Source of the DNA: Agromyces mangrovi
GTDB lineage: Bacteria > Actinomycetota > Actinomycetes > Actinomycetales > Microbacteriaceae
Assembly (NCBI RefSeq): GCF_030296695.1
Contig: NZ_AP027737.1
Location: 248,001-312,000, forward strand
Reading direction: 5' to 3'
Length of the DNA stretch: 64,000 nt
Shown here one piece after another: positions 29,883-38,045 of the stretch. The position numbers and the translations under genes were made by a program. The notes beneath the pieces are model-generated. The model saw only the letters and a list, made by a program, of their open reading frames with translations. It ran no database searches and was not told the DNA's origin. The number at the start of each line of letters is the position of its first letter. The stretch's first letter is position 1.

Positions 29883-30134
29883 TCAACTCTCATTCTGCAC
29901 CCGTTCCACGGCCTCGAGCATCTGCTTCACCTGGTACGTCATCGCCCTGCCGTTCCTCCCGGGCTGGATGTTGACTCGGGGGTCGCCCTGCCACGGGGTC
30001 GAGAACACGCGATGGCTCCCGCTTCTTCGTTCCCGCCCGAACAGCTCCCGGCAGATCCAGAGCAGGTCCTCGAAGGGAACGTTGCGCGGCGCATCACGCA
30101 TCTGCTGAAGGATTTTCGCCCGCTTCCGCCCCAC
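29883..30134 (-). CDS. hicA: HicA-family mRNA interferase toxin
   Basis: An 83-residue protein of the longer HicA type. It shows GRKRAKILQQMRDAP, FEDLLWICRELFG, RRSGSHRVF with the conserved histidine that cleaves RNA, and VNIQPGRNGRAMTYQVKQMLEAVE. HicA cleaves mRNA when free of HicB. The start is uncertain: GTG at 30134 fits the family, ATG at 30170 would add 12 residues, and neither has a ribosome binding site. The pair sits between deaD and tRNA-Lys. It could equally act in stress response or plasmid-like maintenance. Confidence 0.72.
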   Translation of the reverse strand: MGRKRAKILQQMRDAPRNVPFEDLLWICRELFGRERRSGSHRVFSTPWQGDPRVNIQPGRNGRAMTYQVKQMLEAVERVQNES

Positions 30135-30248
30135 GAGCTGCACGCTAGGCCGCCGCTGGGCTGGAGACATGAGCGGAGGAGACACCCGACGAATAGGCCT
30201 CCGCAGCACACACTGTGCAGGAGGCGAGACCGACCCCGGAACGACGGA

Positions 30249-30274
30249 AGCCCGGTCACTCGCGTGACCGGGCT
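30249..30274 (-). terminator. terminator-like hairpin after tRNA-Lys
   Basis: AGCCCGGTCAC (30249-30259) and GTGACCGGGCT (30264-30274) form a perfect 11-bp stem with loop TCGC, 8 bases past the tRNA 3' end. Confidence 0.75.
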
Positions 30275-30281
30275 CCTGCGG

Positions 30282-30354
30282 TGCACCCCCAGGGACTTGA
30301 ACCCTGAACCCACTGATTAAGAGTCAGTTGCTCTGCCGATTGAGCTAGAGGTGC
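30282..30354 (-). tRNA. tRNA-Lys(CTT)
   Basis: A 73-base cloverleaf. Acceptor GCACCTC pairs with GGGGTGC; the anticodon stem ACTGA/TCAGT encloses loop CTCTTAA with anticodon CTT, which reads AAG; the T-arm holds GGTTCAAGTCC. The 3' CCA is not encoded (ACCG follows). Confidence 0.97.
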
Positions 30355-30365
30355 GTTCCGATTCG

Positions 30366-30394
30366 ATGCTGGCGCAAGTCGAACCGAGGGTCAA
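30366..30394 (-). promoter_or_regulatory. promoter of tRNA-Lys
   Basis: TTGACC (30389-30394) and CAGCAT (30366-30371) are separated by 17 bp on the minus strand and end 11 bases before the tRNA 5' end. Confidence 0.65.
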
Positions 30395-30493
30395 CGGTAG
30401 CATCACGAACCCCCTTCGCGCCAATCGAGGCCGACGGCGCGTCGCGAGCCGCTCGGGCGTGCGACCCGGCCACCCGCTCGATAGCCTGAACGG

Positions 30494-31336
30494 GTGACCG
30501 CACCGCACGCCGACGACCTCGCACTGGCCCTCGAACTCGCCGAGATCGCCGACCGCGTCTCGCTGCAGCGGTTCCGCGCCGTCGACCTCGACGTGCAGAC
30601 CAAGCCCGACCGCTCCCCCGTCACCGAGGCCGACCTCGCGGTCGAGCGCGCCATCCGCGAGCACCTCGCGGCCGAGCGCCCCGACGACGGCGTGATCGGC
30701 GAGGAGTACGGCACCGAGGGGTCGAGCACGCGTCGCTGGATCATCGACCCGATCGACGGCACCGCCAACTTCCTGCGCGGCGTGCCGGTGTGGGCGACGC
30801 TCATCGCGCTCGCGATCGACGACGTGCCCGTGGTCGGCGTCGTCTCGTCGCCCGCGATGGGCCGCCGCTGGTGGGCGGCCACCGGGTCGGGCGCGTGGAC
30901 GTTCTCGTCGGACGCCGAGCGCGGCCATGCGGTCGACGGCGACCCCGAGGCATCCGCGTCGGGAGCCCCTCGACGCATGCGCGTGTCGCAGGTGGCCGAC
31001 CTGGCCGACGCGTCGCTCAGCTTCCAGAGCCTCGGGCAGTGGCGGGACGCCGGCTACCTCGAGCGGCTGCTCGACCTGCAGAGCCGCGTCTGGCGCGACC
31101 GCGCGTACGGCGACATGTGGTCGTACATGCTGCTCGCCGACGGGCTCATCGACATCACGGGCGAGTTCGACGTGAAGGTCTACGACCTCGCCGCGCTGAT
31201 CCCCATCGTCGAGGAAGCAGGCGGCCGGTTCACGAGCATCGACGGCACGCCCGGTCCGTGGAGCGACTCGTCGCTCGCGACCAACGGCGTGCTGCACGAC
31301 GAGGTGCTCGGCGTGCTCGGCCACGGCCCGCGCTGA
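30494..31336 (+). CDS. hisN: inositol monophosphatase family protein, probable histidinol-phosphatase
   Basis: A 280-residue magnesium-dependent phosphatase. It shows VTEADLAVE, GEEYG, the metal-binding WIIDPIDGTANF and the second-domain VYDLAALIPIVEEAGG. The family includes inositol-1-phosphatase and the actinobacterial histidinol-phosphatase HisN; the GEEYGTEGSSTRRWIIDPIDGT form favours HisN, but no other his gene is in view. The GTG start has TAGCCT 6 bases upstream and no ribosome binding site, so it is probably leaderless. Confidence 0.82.
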   Translation: MTAPHADDLALALELAEIADRVSLQRFRAVDLDVQTKPDRSPVTEADLAVERAIREHLAAERPDDGVIGEEYGTEGSSTRRWIIDPIDGTANFLRGVPVWATLIALAIDDVPVVGVVSSPAMGRRWWAATGSGAWTFSSDAERGHAVDGDPEASASGAPRRMRVSQVADLADASLSFQSLGQWRDAGYLERLLDLQSRVWRDRAYGDMWSYMLLADGLIDITGEFDVKVYDLAALIPIVEEAGGRFTSIDGTPGPWSDSSLATNGVLHDEVLGVLGHGPR

Positions 31337-31382
31337 GCAGACGAGGACTGGCCCCGACGGGGCATCCGATCGAGAGGAACCC

Positions 31383-32306
31383 ATGGAATTCTGCGTCTTC
31401 ACCGAGCCCCAGCAGGGCGCCAGCTACGACACGATCCTCGCCCACGCGCAGGCGGCCGAGCGGCTCGGCTTCGACGGCTGGTTCCGCTCCGACCACTACC
31501 TCGCGATGGGCCCCGGCGAGGGGCTTCCCGGCCCCACCGACGCGTGGACGACGCTCGCCGGACTCGCCCGTGAGACCCAGCGGGTGCGGCTCGGCACGCT
31601 CGTGTCGTCGGTGACCTATCGTCACCCGGGCGTGCTCGCGATCCAGGTGGCGCAGGTCGACCAGATGTCGGGCGGTCGTGTCGAACTGGGGCTCGGCACC
31701 GGATGGTTCGAGGCCGAGCACGCCGCCTACGGCATGCCGTTCCCCGAGCGCCGCTTCCAGCTGCTCGAGGAGCAGCTCCAGATCGTCACCGGGCTCTGGC
31801 GCACTCCCGTGGGCGACCGCTTCCACTTCGACGGCGAGCACCACACCCTGAGCGACTCCCCGGCCCTGCCGAAGCCGGCGCAGCACCGCGTGCCGGTCAT
31901 CGTCGGCGGTGGCGGTCCGCGCCGCACGCCCCAGCTCGCCGCCCGCTACGCGACCGAGTTCAACCGCGGGTTCGTGAGCGAGGCCGAGCTCGCCGAGAAC
32001 TTCGCGCGCGTGCGCGCCGCCTGCGAGGCCGAGGGCCGCGACCCCGCCGACCTGAAGTACTCGGCCGCGCTGCCGACCGTCGTCGCAACGACCGACGACG
32101 AGTACCGCCGCCGCGTGCTCGCCGCGGGCGGGAATCCTGACACGTTCGCCGAGGTGAACGTCGCCGGCACCCCGCAGCAGGCCGTCGACAAGATCGGCCG
32201 CCTGCGCGAGCTCGGCGCCGAGCGGGTCTACCTGCAGACGGTCGACATGACCGACCTCGACCACCTCGAGCTCATCGCCGCCGAGGTGCTGCCGCACGTG
32301 CGCTGA
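31383..32306 (+). CDS. LLM-class F420-dependent oxidoreductase
   Basis: A 307-residue luciferase-like TIM barrel. It shows FDGWFRSDHYLAMG, LGTLVSSVTYRHPGVLAIQVAQVDQMSGGRVELGLGTGW and PVIVGGGG; conserved AAQVDxxSGGRxxLGxGxGW is the hallmark of F420- or FMN-using members. The substrate is unknown. GAGAGGAAC lies just before the ATG. It follows hisN by 46 bases and converges on the PepE-like gene; a bulged GC hairpin separates them. Confidence 0.88.
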   Translation: MEFCVFTEPQQGASYDTILAHAQAAERLGFDGWFRSDHYLAMGPGEGLPGPTDAWTTLAGLARETQRVRLGTLVSSVTYRHPGVLAIQVAQVDQMSGGRVELGLGTGWFEAEHAAYGMPFPERRFQLLEEQLQIVTGLWRTPVGDRFHFDGEHHTLSDSPALPKPAQHRVPVIVGGGGPRRTPQLAARYATEFNRGFVSEAELAENFARVRAACEAEGRDPADLKYSAALPTVVATTDDEYRRRVLAAGGNPDTFAEVNVAGTPQQAVDKIGRLRELGAERVYLQTVDMTDLDHLELIAAEVLPHVR

Positions 32307-32323
32307 ATCGGTCGGCGAGCGTC

Positions 32324-32357
32324 GGCCCCGGGCGCGGCACCACCCGCGGCCCGGGCC
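32324..32357. terminator. bidirectional terminator-like hairpin
   Basis: GGCCCCGGGCGCGG (32324-32337) and CCGCGGCCCGGGCC (32344-32357) pair with two single-base bulges and a 6-base loop, between two convergent stops. Confidence 0.5.
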
Positions 32358-33035
32358 TCAACCGGTCGCCGGGAAGTACCGCCACGTGCCCTCCGAGACC
32401 ACGTCCACTTCGCCGTCGACGACGCGAATCGCGGTCGCGTCGTCGATCGCGTAGGCATGGCCGCCGAGGCGCTCCGCCCACGTCTCGGCAGCCGCCATGG
32501 TGTTCTCGGTCAGCTCGGGGTGCTCGAGATGCGGGAAGATCGAGAAGTCGACGACACCGAGCGTCTCGTCGGTGCCGGTGATCGGCTCGCCGGCCAGGAA
32601 CTCGGGACCGACGCGGGGCGTCAGCACCATGCTGCCGGCGCTCAGCCCCACCCAGACCTTCTCGTCGAAGGTCGGAAGCAGGTCGGCCAAGCCCGACTCC
32701 CGCATCCAGTACGCCAGGTACACGGCGTCGCCCCCACCGACCAGGAACACGTCGGTCTCGTCGACCCAACGTGTCCATCGGCCTCGGTCGATCGTGGGCA
32801 GTGCCGTGAGCTCCAGCACGCCGATCGACTTCCAGCCCAGCTCGGTCATCGGCGTGCGCGGCTCGCGCCCGCTGATGAACTCGTACGGGCGCGCCGGCTC
32901 GACCCATGGGTGCCCCCAGCTCGCCGTCGGGACGGCGAGGGCGGATGCCTCGGAGATCGGCTTTCCGAGCATCTCGACGAGTGCGTCCCGGATGGTCGGG
33001 TTGGTGACGCCTGCAGAGGCGAGGAGCAGCTTCAT
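32358..33035 (-). CDS. peptidase E-like (S51) protein
   Basis: A 225-residue protein of the type 1 glutamine amidotransferase-like/peptidase S51 family. VWVGLSAGSMVL near residue 131 carries the nucleophilic serine, FLVGGGDAVYLAYWMRESGL precedes it, and PHLEHPEL holds a conserved histidine. PepE hydrolyses Asp-X dipeptides; other members are cyanophycinases, so the substrate is a guess. ATG 33035 follows TACGCT by 7 bases (leaderless); the longer frame to 33065 lacks support. No signal peptide, so cytoplasmic. Confidence 0.85.
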   Translation of the reverse strand: MKLLLASAGVTNPTIRDALVEMLGKPISEASALAVPTASWGHPWVEPARPYEFISGREPRTPMTELGWKSIGVLELTALPTIDRGRWTRWVDETDVFLVGGGDAVYLAYWMRESGLADLLPTFDEKVWVGLSAGSMVLTPRVGPEFLAGEPITGTDETLGVVDFSIFPHLEHPELTENTMAAAETWAERLGGHAYAIDDATAIRVVDGEVDVVSEGTWRYFPATG

Positions 33036-33166
33036 CGTCTCGAGCGTAGGTGCGCGCGCCGACAATGGGCAGGGGGTTGCGCGCGACCGTAGATCCGTTG
33101 TGGACAGGCGCAGCGGGGCGGTCGCGGACGGCTACGCTGCAGACCCACCCCGAGATCGGAGCAACG

Positions 33167-33709
33167 GTGCGCGCACACTCCCCCGTCAGGCGCGCGACGT
33201 GTGCGCTTGCGCTCGTAGCGGCCACCGCATCGATCCTCACCGGCTGCTCGATCGTCGCCGACGCCTTCCGGCCCGGCGGCGTCATCGAGCTCCCCTCGAC
33301 GCCCGAGCCGATCACCGAAGCGGGCGTGCGACTGCCGAGCGAATTGCGCATCGGCGACTGCGTCGGCGACACCGGCCCCGCGGGCCTCATTGACGTGGTG
33401 CCCGTGATGCCCTGCTCCGACCCGCACGTCGCGGAGGCGTTCCACGAGTTCGAGCTCCAGGCCTCGTCGCTCCCGCCGGACGACGAACTCTGGCCGCTCG
33501 TTGCCGTGGAGTGCGACCCGGCGTTCGAAGACTTCGTGGGCGTCGAGTGGTCGCTCACGCCGCTCGACTGGTACTACTTCGCGCCCACCGAGGAGAGCTG
33601 GGACCTCGACGACGACCGGCGCGTGCTGTGCCTGGCGTACGACCCCGAGGGCCTCACCACGGGCACGTTCGAGGGTGCCGGAGCGGCGAGCGCCGACACG
33701 AGCGACTGA
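33167..33709 (+). CDS. septum formation family lipoprotein
   Basis: A 180-residue lipoprotein. The signal peptide ends in a lipobox at SILTGC (cysteine about residue 24). The rest fits the septum-formation domain: LRIGDCVGD, VPVMPCSDPHVAEAFHEFEL, VECDPAFEDFVG, and RRVLCLAYDPEG, with four cysteines likely in two disulfides. The role of this domain is poorly known. GTG 33167 has GGAG 6 bases upstream; a longer frame starting at 33050 overlaps the divergent promoter. It lies just before tmRNA on the opposite strand. Confidence 0.82.
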   Translation: MRAHSPVRRATCALALVAATASILTGCSIVADAFRPGGVIELPSTPEPITEAGVRLPSELRIGDCVGDTGPAGLIDVVPVMPCSDPHVAEAFHEFELQASSLPPDDELWPLVAVECDPAFEDFVGVEWSLTPLDWYYFAPTEESWDLDDDRRVLCLAYDPEGLTTGTFEGAGAASADTSD

Positions 33710-33760
33710 GGCCGGTCCGGCCGGCGGAGGGAGCACCCCGCAGCGTGCGACGACGACCGG

Positions 33761-34129
33761 TGGTGGAGATGGGGGAATTGAACCCCCGTCCATCGCTGAG
33801 ATTCCACGCATTCTCCGGGCGCAGCCTGTGATGGCGTTCTGCTCGGCCCCGACCTTTGCCACAGGCATCCAAGTCGACAGGCCCAGCCTGAGGAAAGTCC
33901 CGCACGACGCTCAGGCGACGTCGCGCAGCGAGTTCCCTAGATGACGCCAGTACCCGGGGCGGGAACACACCCGGGCTGACGGACTATCGGGCTCGCTTAA
34001 GCAGCGAGGGCGAAGTCGGACTGCTTCTTATTGGCAGTTATTGGTGTGCAGAGGGCGTTTACGAGATAACTCTGCATCCTCGGCCCGCTTCTCGTGGGCA
34101 CACAGGCAATGTCGAAACCGATCATCCCC
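33761..34129 (-). ncRNA. ssrA: transfer-messenger RNA
   Basis: A 369-base tmRNA. The 5' GGGGATGATCGGTTTCGAC and the 3' GGTTCAATTCCCCCATCTCC-ACCA ends form the tRNA-Ala-like domain, with CCA encoded. The tag is read from the resume codon GCC at 34033-34035 to TAA at 33997-33999 and gives ANKKQSDFALAA, ending in the LAA degradation signal. It rescues stalled ribosomes together with SmpB, whose gene is 5 kb away. Confidence 0.97.
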
Positions 34130-34148
34130 ATGAGCCGCCGAATGGCGG

Positions 34149-34177
34149 GTCGTCGTCGCACGCTGTGGAGTTGTCAA
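34149..34177 (-). promoter_or_regulatory. candidate promoter of ssrA
   Basis: A consensus TTGACA on the minus strand (34172-34177) stands 43 bases before the mature tmRNA end; 17 bp on, the -10 position (34149-34154, GACGAC) is poor. Confidence 0.45.
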
Positions 34178-34342
34178 GCCCGCGACCCTCGGGGGTGCGC
34201 GGCCTTTCAGGATACACCTTCTCAGGGGCATCCGTCACCCGATGCGCACGTGTCGCACGGGCCCGAGCGCAGCGGATGCCTCGTCGCCAGCCCGACACAC
34301 GCACGTAATGCGATCAACACATTGCGCCCATACCGTCCATGC

Positions 34343-34402
34343 ATGGGCACCACCGGAACCACCCGGCCGCAGCCGCCGACGACGACGGGACAGGCGGCAT
34401 GA
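34343..34402 (+). CDS. candidate leader peptide coupled to the GH92 gene
   Basis: A 19-codon frame (MGTTGTTRPQPPTTTGQAA) starts 6 bases after TACCGT (34331-34336), as expected for a leaderless start, and its TGA overlaps the ATG of the mannosidase gene (ATGA at 34399). Rich in Thr and Pro. Alternatively the bases are only leader or an N-terminal extension from ATG 34339. Confidence 0.3.
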   Translation: MGTTGTTRPQPPTTTGQAA

Positions 34403-36597
34403 TCGACCGCGTCGACCCGTTCATCGGCACCGAGGTCACGTCACTGCCGAAGCAGACCGGGCTCGCGGCGACGTGGTGGTGGGCCAAGCCCCAGGTGGGC
34501 AACACGCACCCCGGCGCGACCTACCCGCTCGGCATGGTGTCGGCGTGTGCCTACTCGGGCGCCTACCCCACGGGGTACGGGCGGTACGACCTCAACACCG
34601 AGGGCATTCCGCGCACCATCCACGACGAGCCCGTGGCATCCGGCTTCACGCACTTCCAGCAGTCGGGCACCGGGGCGATCCGCAAGTACTACAACTACTT
34701 CCGCGTGACGCCCATGCTCGAGCCGCTCGACGTGCTCGGGCGCACCTGGGGCATCGAGGACGAGGAGGCGACGCCCGGCTACTACGCCGCGACGCTCGAC
34801 TCGGGCGTGCGCTCCGAGATCACCGTCGGGCCGAAGAGCGCCGTGCACCGCTACACGTTCCCCCGGCACGAGAACGCGCGCATCGTCATCGACTTCTCGC
34901 TCGGCGGCCTGTCGATCCCGTACGGCTCGACGATTCCGCTGCGCGCCCACCTCGAGCAGGTCGCGCCGGGCATCGCACAGGGCGAGATCGTGGTCGAGGG
35001 CACGCCGCTGTCGGTCTACATCGAGTGCGACGAGCACCACTGGCGGCAGATGCTCTGGTACGACCGGCGACTCATGCCCGGCGGCACGCGGCTCGACTTC
35101 GACCACATCCGCCCCACGACCCTGCGCCCGTTCGGGCTCATGTGGGCCGGGCCGAGCGAGCCGGGGCACACCATCGAGATCCGCATCGGGTTCTCGCTGC
35201 GCGGCGTCGAGCAGGCGCGCGAGAACCTTCGGCGCGACTGCGGGTCGGGCGCGAACCGGTTCGGGTACCGCCGCGAGCGCACGCAGAAGGCCTGGCGCAA
35301 GCAGCTGCGCTCGATCGCGATCGACACCCCGTCGGCCGACCGCGAGACGATCTTCGGCACCGCGCTCTACCACTCGCTCATCAAGCCGTGCCTCGCCCCG
35401 CAGGAGAGCCCGTTCTGGCCCACCGACGGACCGTTCGTGTTCGACCTCTCGACCATGTGGGACATCTACCGCACGCAGCTGCCGCTGCTCACCACGCTCA
35501 TGCCCGAGCGCGCGGTCGAGCTCGGCAACGCGCTGCTCACCATCTGCGAGGAGGAGGGCAACTTCCCGATCGGGTACCGCATGGCGCGCGGCAGCGACCG
35601 CTTCTCCCGGCAGGGCAGCGCGCTCGCGCAGACGTTCCTCGCCGACCTCTGCCAGCTCGGCCTGCCCGGCATCGACTGGGACTGGGCGCTCGTGCACATG
35701 CACAACGACCTGCGCCGCACCTACGGCGAGGACTTCCTGCTGCGCGGCCACGCGCACCCGATCAGCCACACCCTCGACCTCGCGTTCGGCTACTGGTGCA
35801 CGTCGAAGGTCGCCCTGCGCATGGGCGACCGGGCGCTCGTGAAGGAGTTCGAGCCGCTCGCGGCCCAGTGGGTCAACGCGTTCGACTCGGCATCCGGCCT
35901 GCTTCGCGACTCGACCTTCTACGAGGGCAGCAAGTACAACTACTCGTTCCGGCTGCTGCACGACATGGCCGGGCGCATCGACCTGGCGGGTGGCGACGAC
36001 GCGTTCGTGCAGCTGCTCGACGACTTCTTCGGCTACGGCGCCGACCCCGTCACGCAGCCGGGCATCGACCCGGGCCCCGACGAGCTCGCCGCAGGGTACG
36101 CGCTCGGGCGGTTCGAGGGCCTCAACAACGAGCCCGACATGGAGGCGCCCTGGTCGTACCACTACGCCGGCCGCCCCGACCGCACGGCCGAGGTGGTGCA
36201 CGCGATCGTGCACCAGCAGTTCGGCACCGGCCGCGGCGGGCTGCCCGGCAACGACGACTCCGGCGGGCTGAGCTCCTGGTACATCTGGGCGTCGCTCGGC
36301 ATCTTCCCCATCGCCGGCCAGAACCGCTTCCTCGTCAACGCGCCGTCGTTCGCCGAGTCGGAGATCCGCGTCGGCGGCGAGGAGACCTTCTTCGTGCGCA
36401 CCCGCGGGTTCCGCGAGCCCGAGCACGACAGCCCCGCGCAGTACGTGCAGTCGGCGACGCTCAACGGCGCACCGCTCGACCGCACCTGGCTGCGCGGCGA
36501 CGAGCTGCACCGCGGCGGCGAGCTCGTGCTCGAGCTCGGCGACGAGCCATCCGCGTGGGGCACCGCACGAAGACCGCCCTCGACCCCCGTCCGCTGA
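34399..36597 (+). CDS. GH92-family glycoside hydrolase (alpha-mannosidase type)
   Basis: A 732-residue enzyme of glycoside hydrolase family 92, calcium-dependent exo-alpha-mannosidases that invert at the anomeric carbon. It shows the N-terminal VDPFIGT, the middle LSTMWDIYRTQLPLL, and the C-terminal signatures NNEPDMEAPWSYHYAGRPDRT and LPGNDDSGGLSSWYIWASLGIFP. No signal peptide is present, so it probably acts inside the cell, whereas many relatives are secreted. The start at 34399 is set by the alignment (MIDRVDPFIGT) and AGGCGG before it. A GT4 glycosyltransferase follows 100 bases on. Substrate linkage cannot be told from sequence. Confidence 0.92.
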   Translation: MIDRVDPFIGTEVTSLPKQTGLAATWWWAKPQVGNTHPGATYPLGMVSACAYSGAYPTGYGRYDLNTEGIPRTIHDEPVASGFTHFQQSGTGAIRKYYNYFRVTPMLEPLDVLGRTWGIEDEEATPGYYAATLDSGVRSEITVGPKSAVHRYTFPRHENARIVIDFSLGGLSIPYGSTIPLRAHLEQVAPGIAQGEIVVEGTPLSVYIECDEHHWRQMLWYDRRLMPGGTRLDFDHIRPTTLRPFGLMWAGPSEPGHTIEIRIGFSLRGVEQARENLRRDCGSGANRFGYRRERTQKAWRKQLRSIAIDTPSADRETIFGTALYHSLIKPCLAPQESPFWPTDGPFVFDLSTMWDIYRTQLPLLTTLMPERAVELGNALLTICEEEGNFPIGYRMARGSDRFSRQGSALAQTFLADLCQLGLPGIDWDWALVHMHNDLRRTYGEDFLLRGHAHPISHTLDLAFGYWCTSKVALRMGDRALVKEFEPLAAQWVNAFDSASGLLRDSTFYEGSKYNYSFRLLHDMAGRIDLAGGDDAFVQLLDDFFGYGADPVTQPGIDPGPDELAAGYALGRFEGLNNEPDMEAPWSYHYAGRPDRTAEVVHAIVHQQFGTGRGGLPGNDDSGGLSSWYIWASLGIFPIAGQNRFLVNAPSFAESEIRVGGEETFFVRTRGFREPEHDSPAQYVQSATLNGAPLDRTWLRGDELHRGGELVLELGDEPSAWGTARRPPSTPVR

Positions 36598-36697
36598 CCG
36601 CACGACCTGCACCACGCGCACCACCCGCACCATCCGTTCCACCGTCCATCGCAACGCAAGGCACGCACCACCGCACCATCGAACACCGGAGGAAGCC

Positions 36698-37990
36698 ATG
36701 GAGACCAAGCCCCGGAACCGTCTCGTCATCGTCAACCGCGCCGACCCCGTGATCTGCGGGCACTCGGTCGAGGGGCGCAATCTCGCCGAGACGGCGCGAG
36801 AACGCGGCTTCGACGAGGTGCGCATCGTCACCTGGCCGATCGAGCGGCTCGAAGCGACGGGCCTGCCCCTCAAGCCGCTCGAGGGCGTGCTGCCGTACAG
36901 CGACGGCATCTTCGTCGAGCGACCCGAGCCGGTCGGCGACTACAAGGTGCCCGACGGCCGGTACCTGGCCGGCATCACCGGCCGGCTGATCGAGCTGTTC
37001 ACCGACGGAGTGCCGACGGTGTGCCTCTCGCTCTACCTGAGCCCGCACACCGTCGCCGTGTCCGACGCGGTACGAGCGGCGTGGAGCACCGGCCTGCCGG
37101 TGAACGTCACGACGATCGCCGAGGCGGTGGGGTCGGATGTCACGAACGTCGTGCGCTCGTGCGTCGACAGCGGCCAGTTCGGCGCGGCGGCGCACATCCT
37201 GTCGAGCTACCTGAGCCAGGACCACTGCGTGGCCGTCTCGGAGTACACGCGCGACCTGATCGTGTCGTCGGCCGCGGAGATCGACGCGTTCCACGGCACG
37301 AAGTTCGCCGACCAGTGCCGCGAGCGCATCGAGATCTCCTACCCGGCGATCGACACCGACCAGTACCTCGACCTCGACGAGTCCGAGCTCGAGGCACGCC
37401 TCGCGTCGCGCGGCCTCACGCGCGACGGATACATCCTGTTCCTCTCGCGCCTCACCAAGGCGAAGGGCGTCGACGACCTCATCGCCGGCTTCGAGAAGAG
37501 CGCGGCGAGCACGAGCCAGCAGCTCGTCATCGCCGGCCGCGGCCCGGAGGCCGAGGCGCTGCGCGCGCTCGCGGCCGCGTCGCCGCTGGCCGACCGCATC
37601 CGATTCCTCGACGACGTCGACGACTCGGAGAAGCCGTTCCTCATGGCCGGCTGCTCGACGTACGTGCTGCCGAGCAAGCCGCGGCCGGAGTTCGTCGAGA
37701 CGTTCGGCATCGCGCTCGCGGAGAAGATGCTCGCCGGCGGCGGGCCGGTCATCACGGCCGACACCGGCGGCATCCTCGAGGCGGTCGGCGACCACGCCAC
37801 GATCATCCCGGTGGAGGACGCCGACGCGATCGCCCGCGCGATCGACGACGCCGTGGTGGGCCTCAGCCCCGAGGACCGCCTCGCCCGATCGCACGCCGCG
37901 CGCGAGTACGCACTGCAGTTCGACCGGCGCAACGTGTTCGACCGCCTGTTCACGGGCGCCGGGGCGCTGCCGGAGGTGCTCCCGGTCTGA
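36698..37990 (+). CDS. GT4-family glycosyltransferase
   Basis: A 430-residue GT-B glycosyltransferase. The C-terminal Rossmann half shows LFLSRLTKAKGVDDLIAGF, VIAGRGPEAEAL and the EX7E motif in EFVETFGIALAEKM (about residues 331-340), the usual retaining GT4 pattern. The N-terminal half (about 1-200) is unusual in containing DGIFVERPEPVGDYKVPDGRY. Acceptor and donor are unknown. GGAGGAAGCC lies directly before the ATG. With the preceding GH92 enzyme it may form a small glycan-remodelling unit. Confidence 0.85.
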   Translation: METKPRNRLVIVNRADPVICGHSVEGRNLAETARERGFDEVRIVTWPIERLEATGLPLKPLEGVLPYSDGIFVERPEPVGDYKVPDGRYLAGITGRLIELFTDGVPTVCLSLYLSPHTVAVSDAVRAAWSTGLPVNVTTIAEAVGSDVTNVVRSCVDSGQFGAAAHILSSYLSQDHCVAVSEYTRDLIVSSAAEIDAFHGTKFADQCRERIEISYPAIDTDQYLDLDESELEARLASRGLTRDGYILFLSRLTKAKGVDDLIAGFEKSAASTSQQLVIAGRGPEAEALRALAAASPLADRIRFLDDVDDSEKPFLMAGCSTYVLPSKPRPEFVETFGIALAEKMLAGGGPVITADTGGILEAVGDHATIIPVEDADAIARAIDDAVVGLSPEDRLARSHAAREYALQFDRRNVFDRLFTGAGALPEVLPV

Positions 37991-38004
37991 CACGAGCTCG
38001 CGAT

Positions 38005-38034
38005 CCGGCCGGCGATCCTCGGGTCGCCGGCCGG
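38005..38034. terminator. bidirectional terminator-like hairpin
   Basis: CCGGCCGGCGA (38005-38015) and TCGCCGGCCGG (38024-38034) form a perfect 11-bp stem with an 8-base loop between convergent stops at 37990 and 38046. Confidence 0.75.
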
Positions 38035-38045
38035 ACGCGCGTGGA

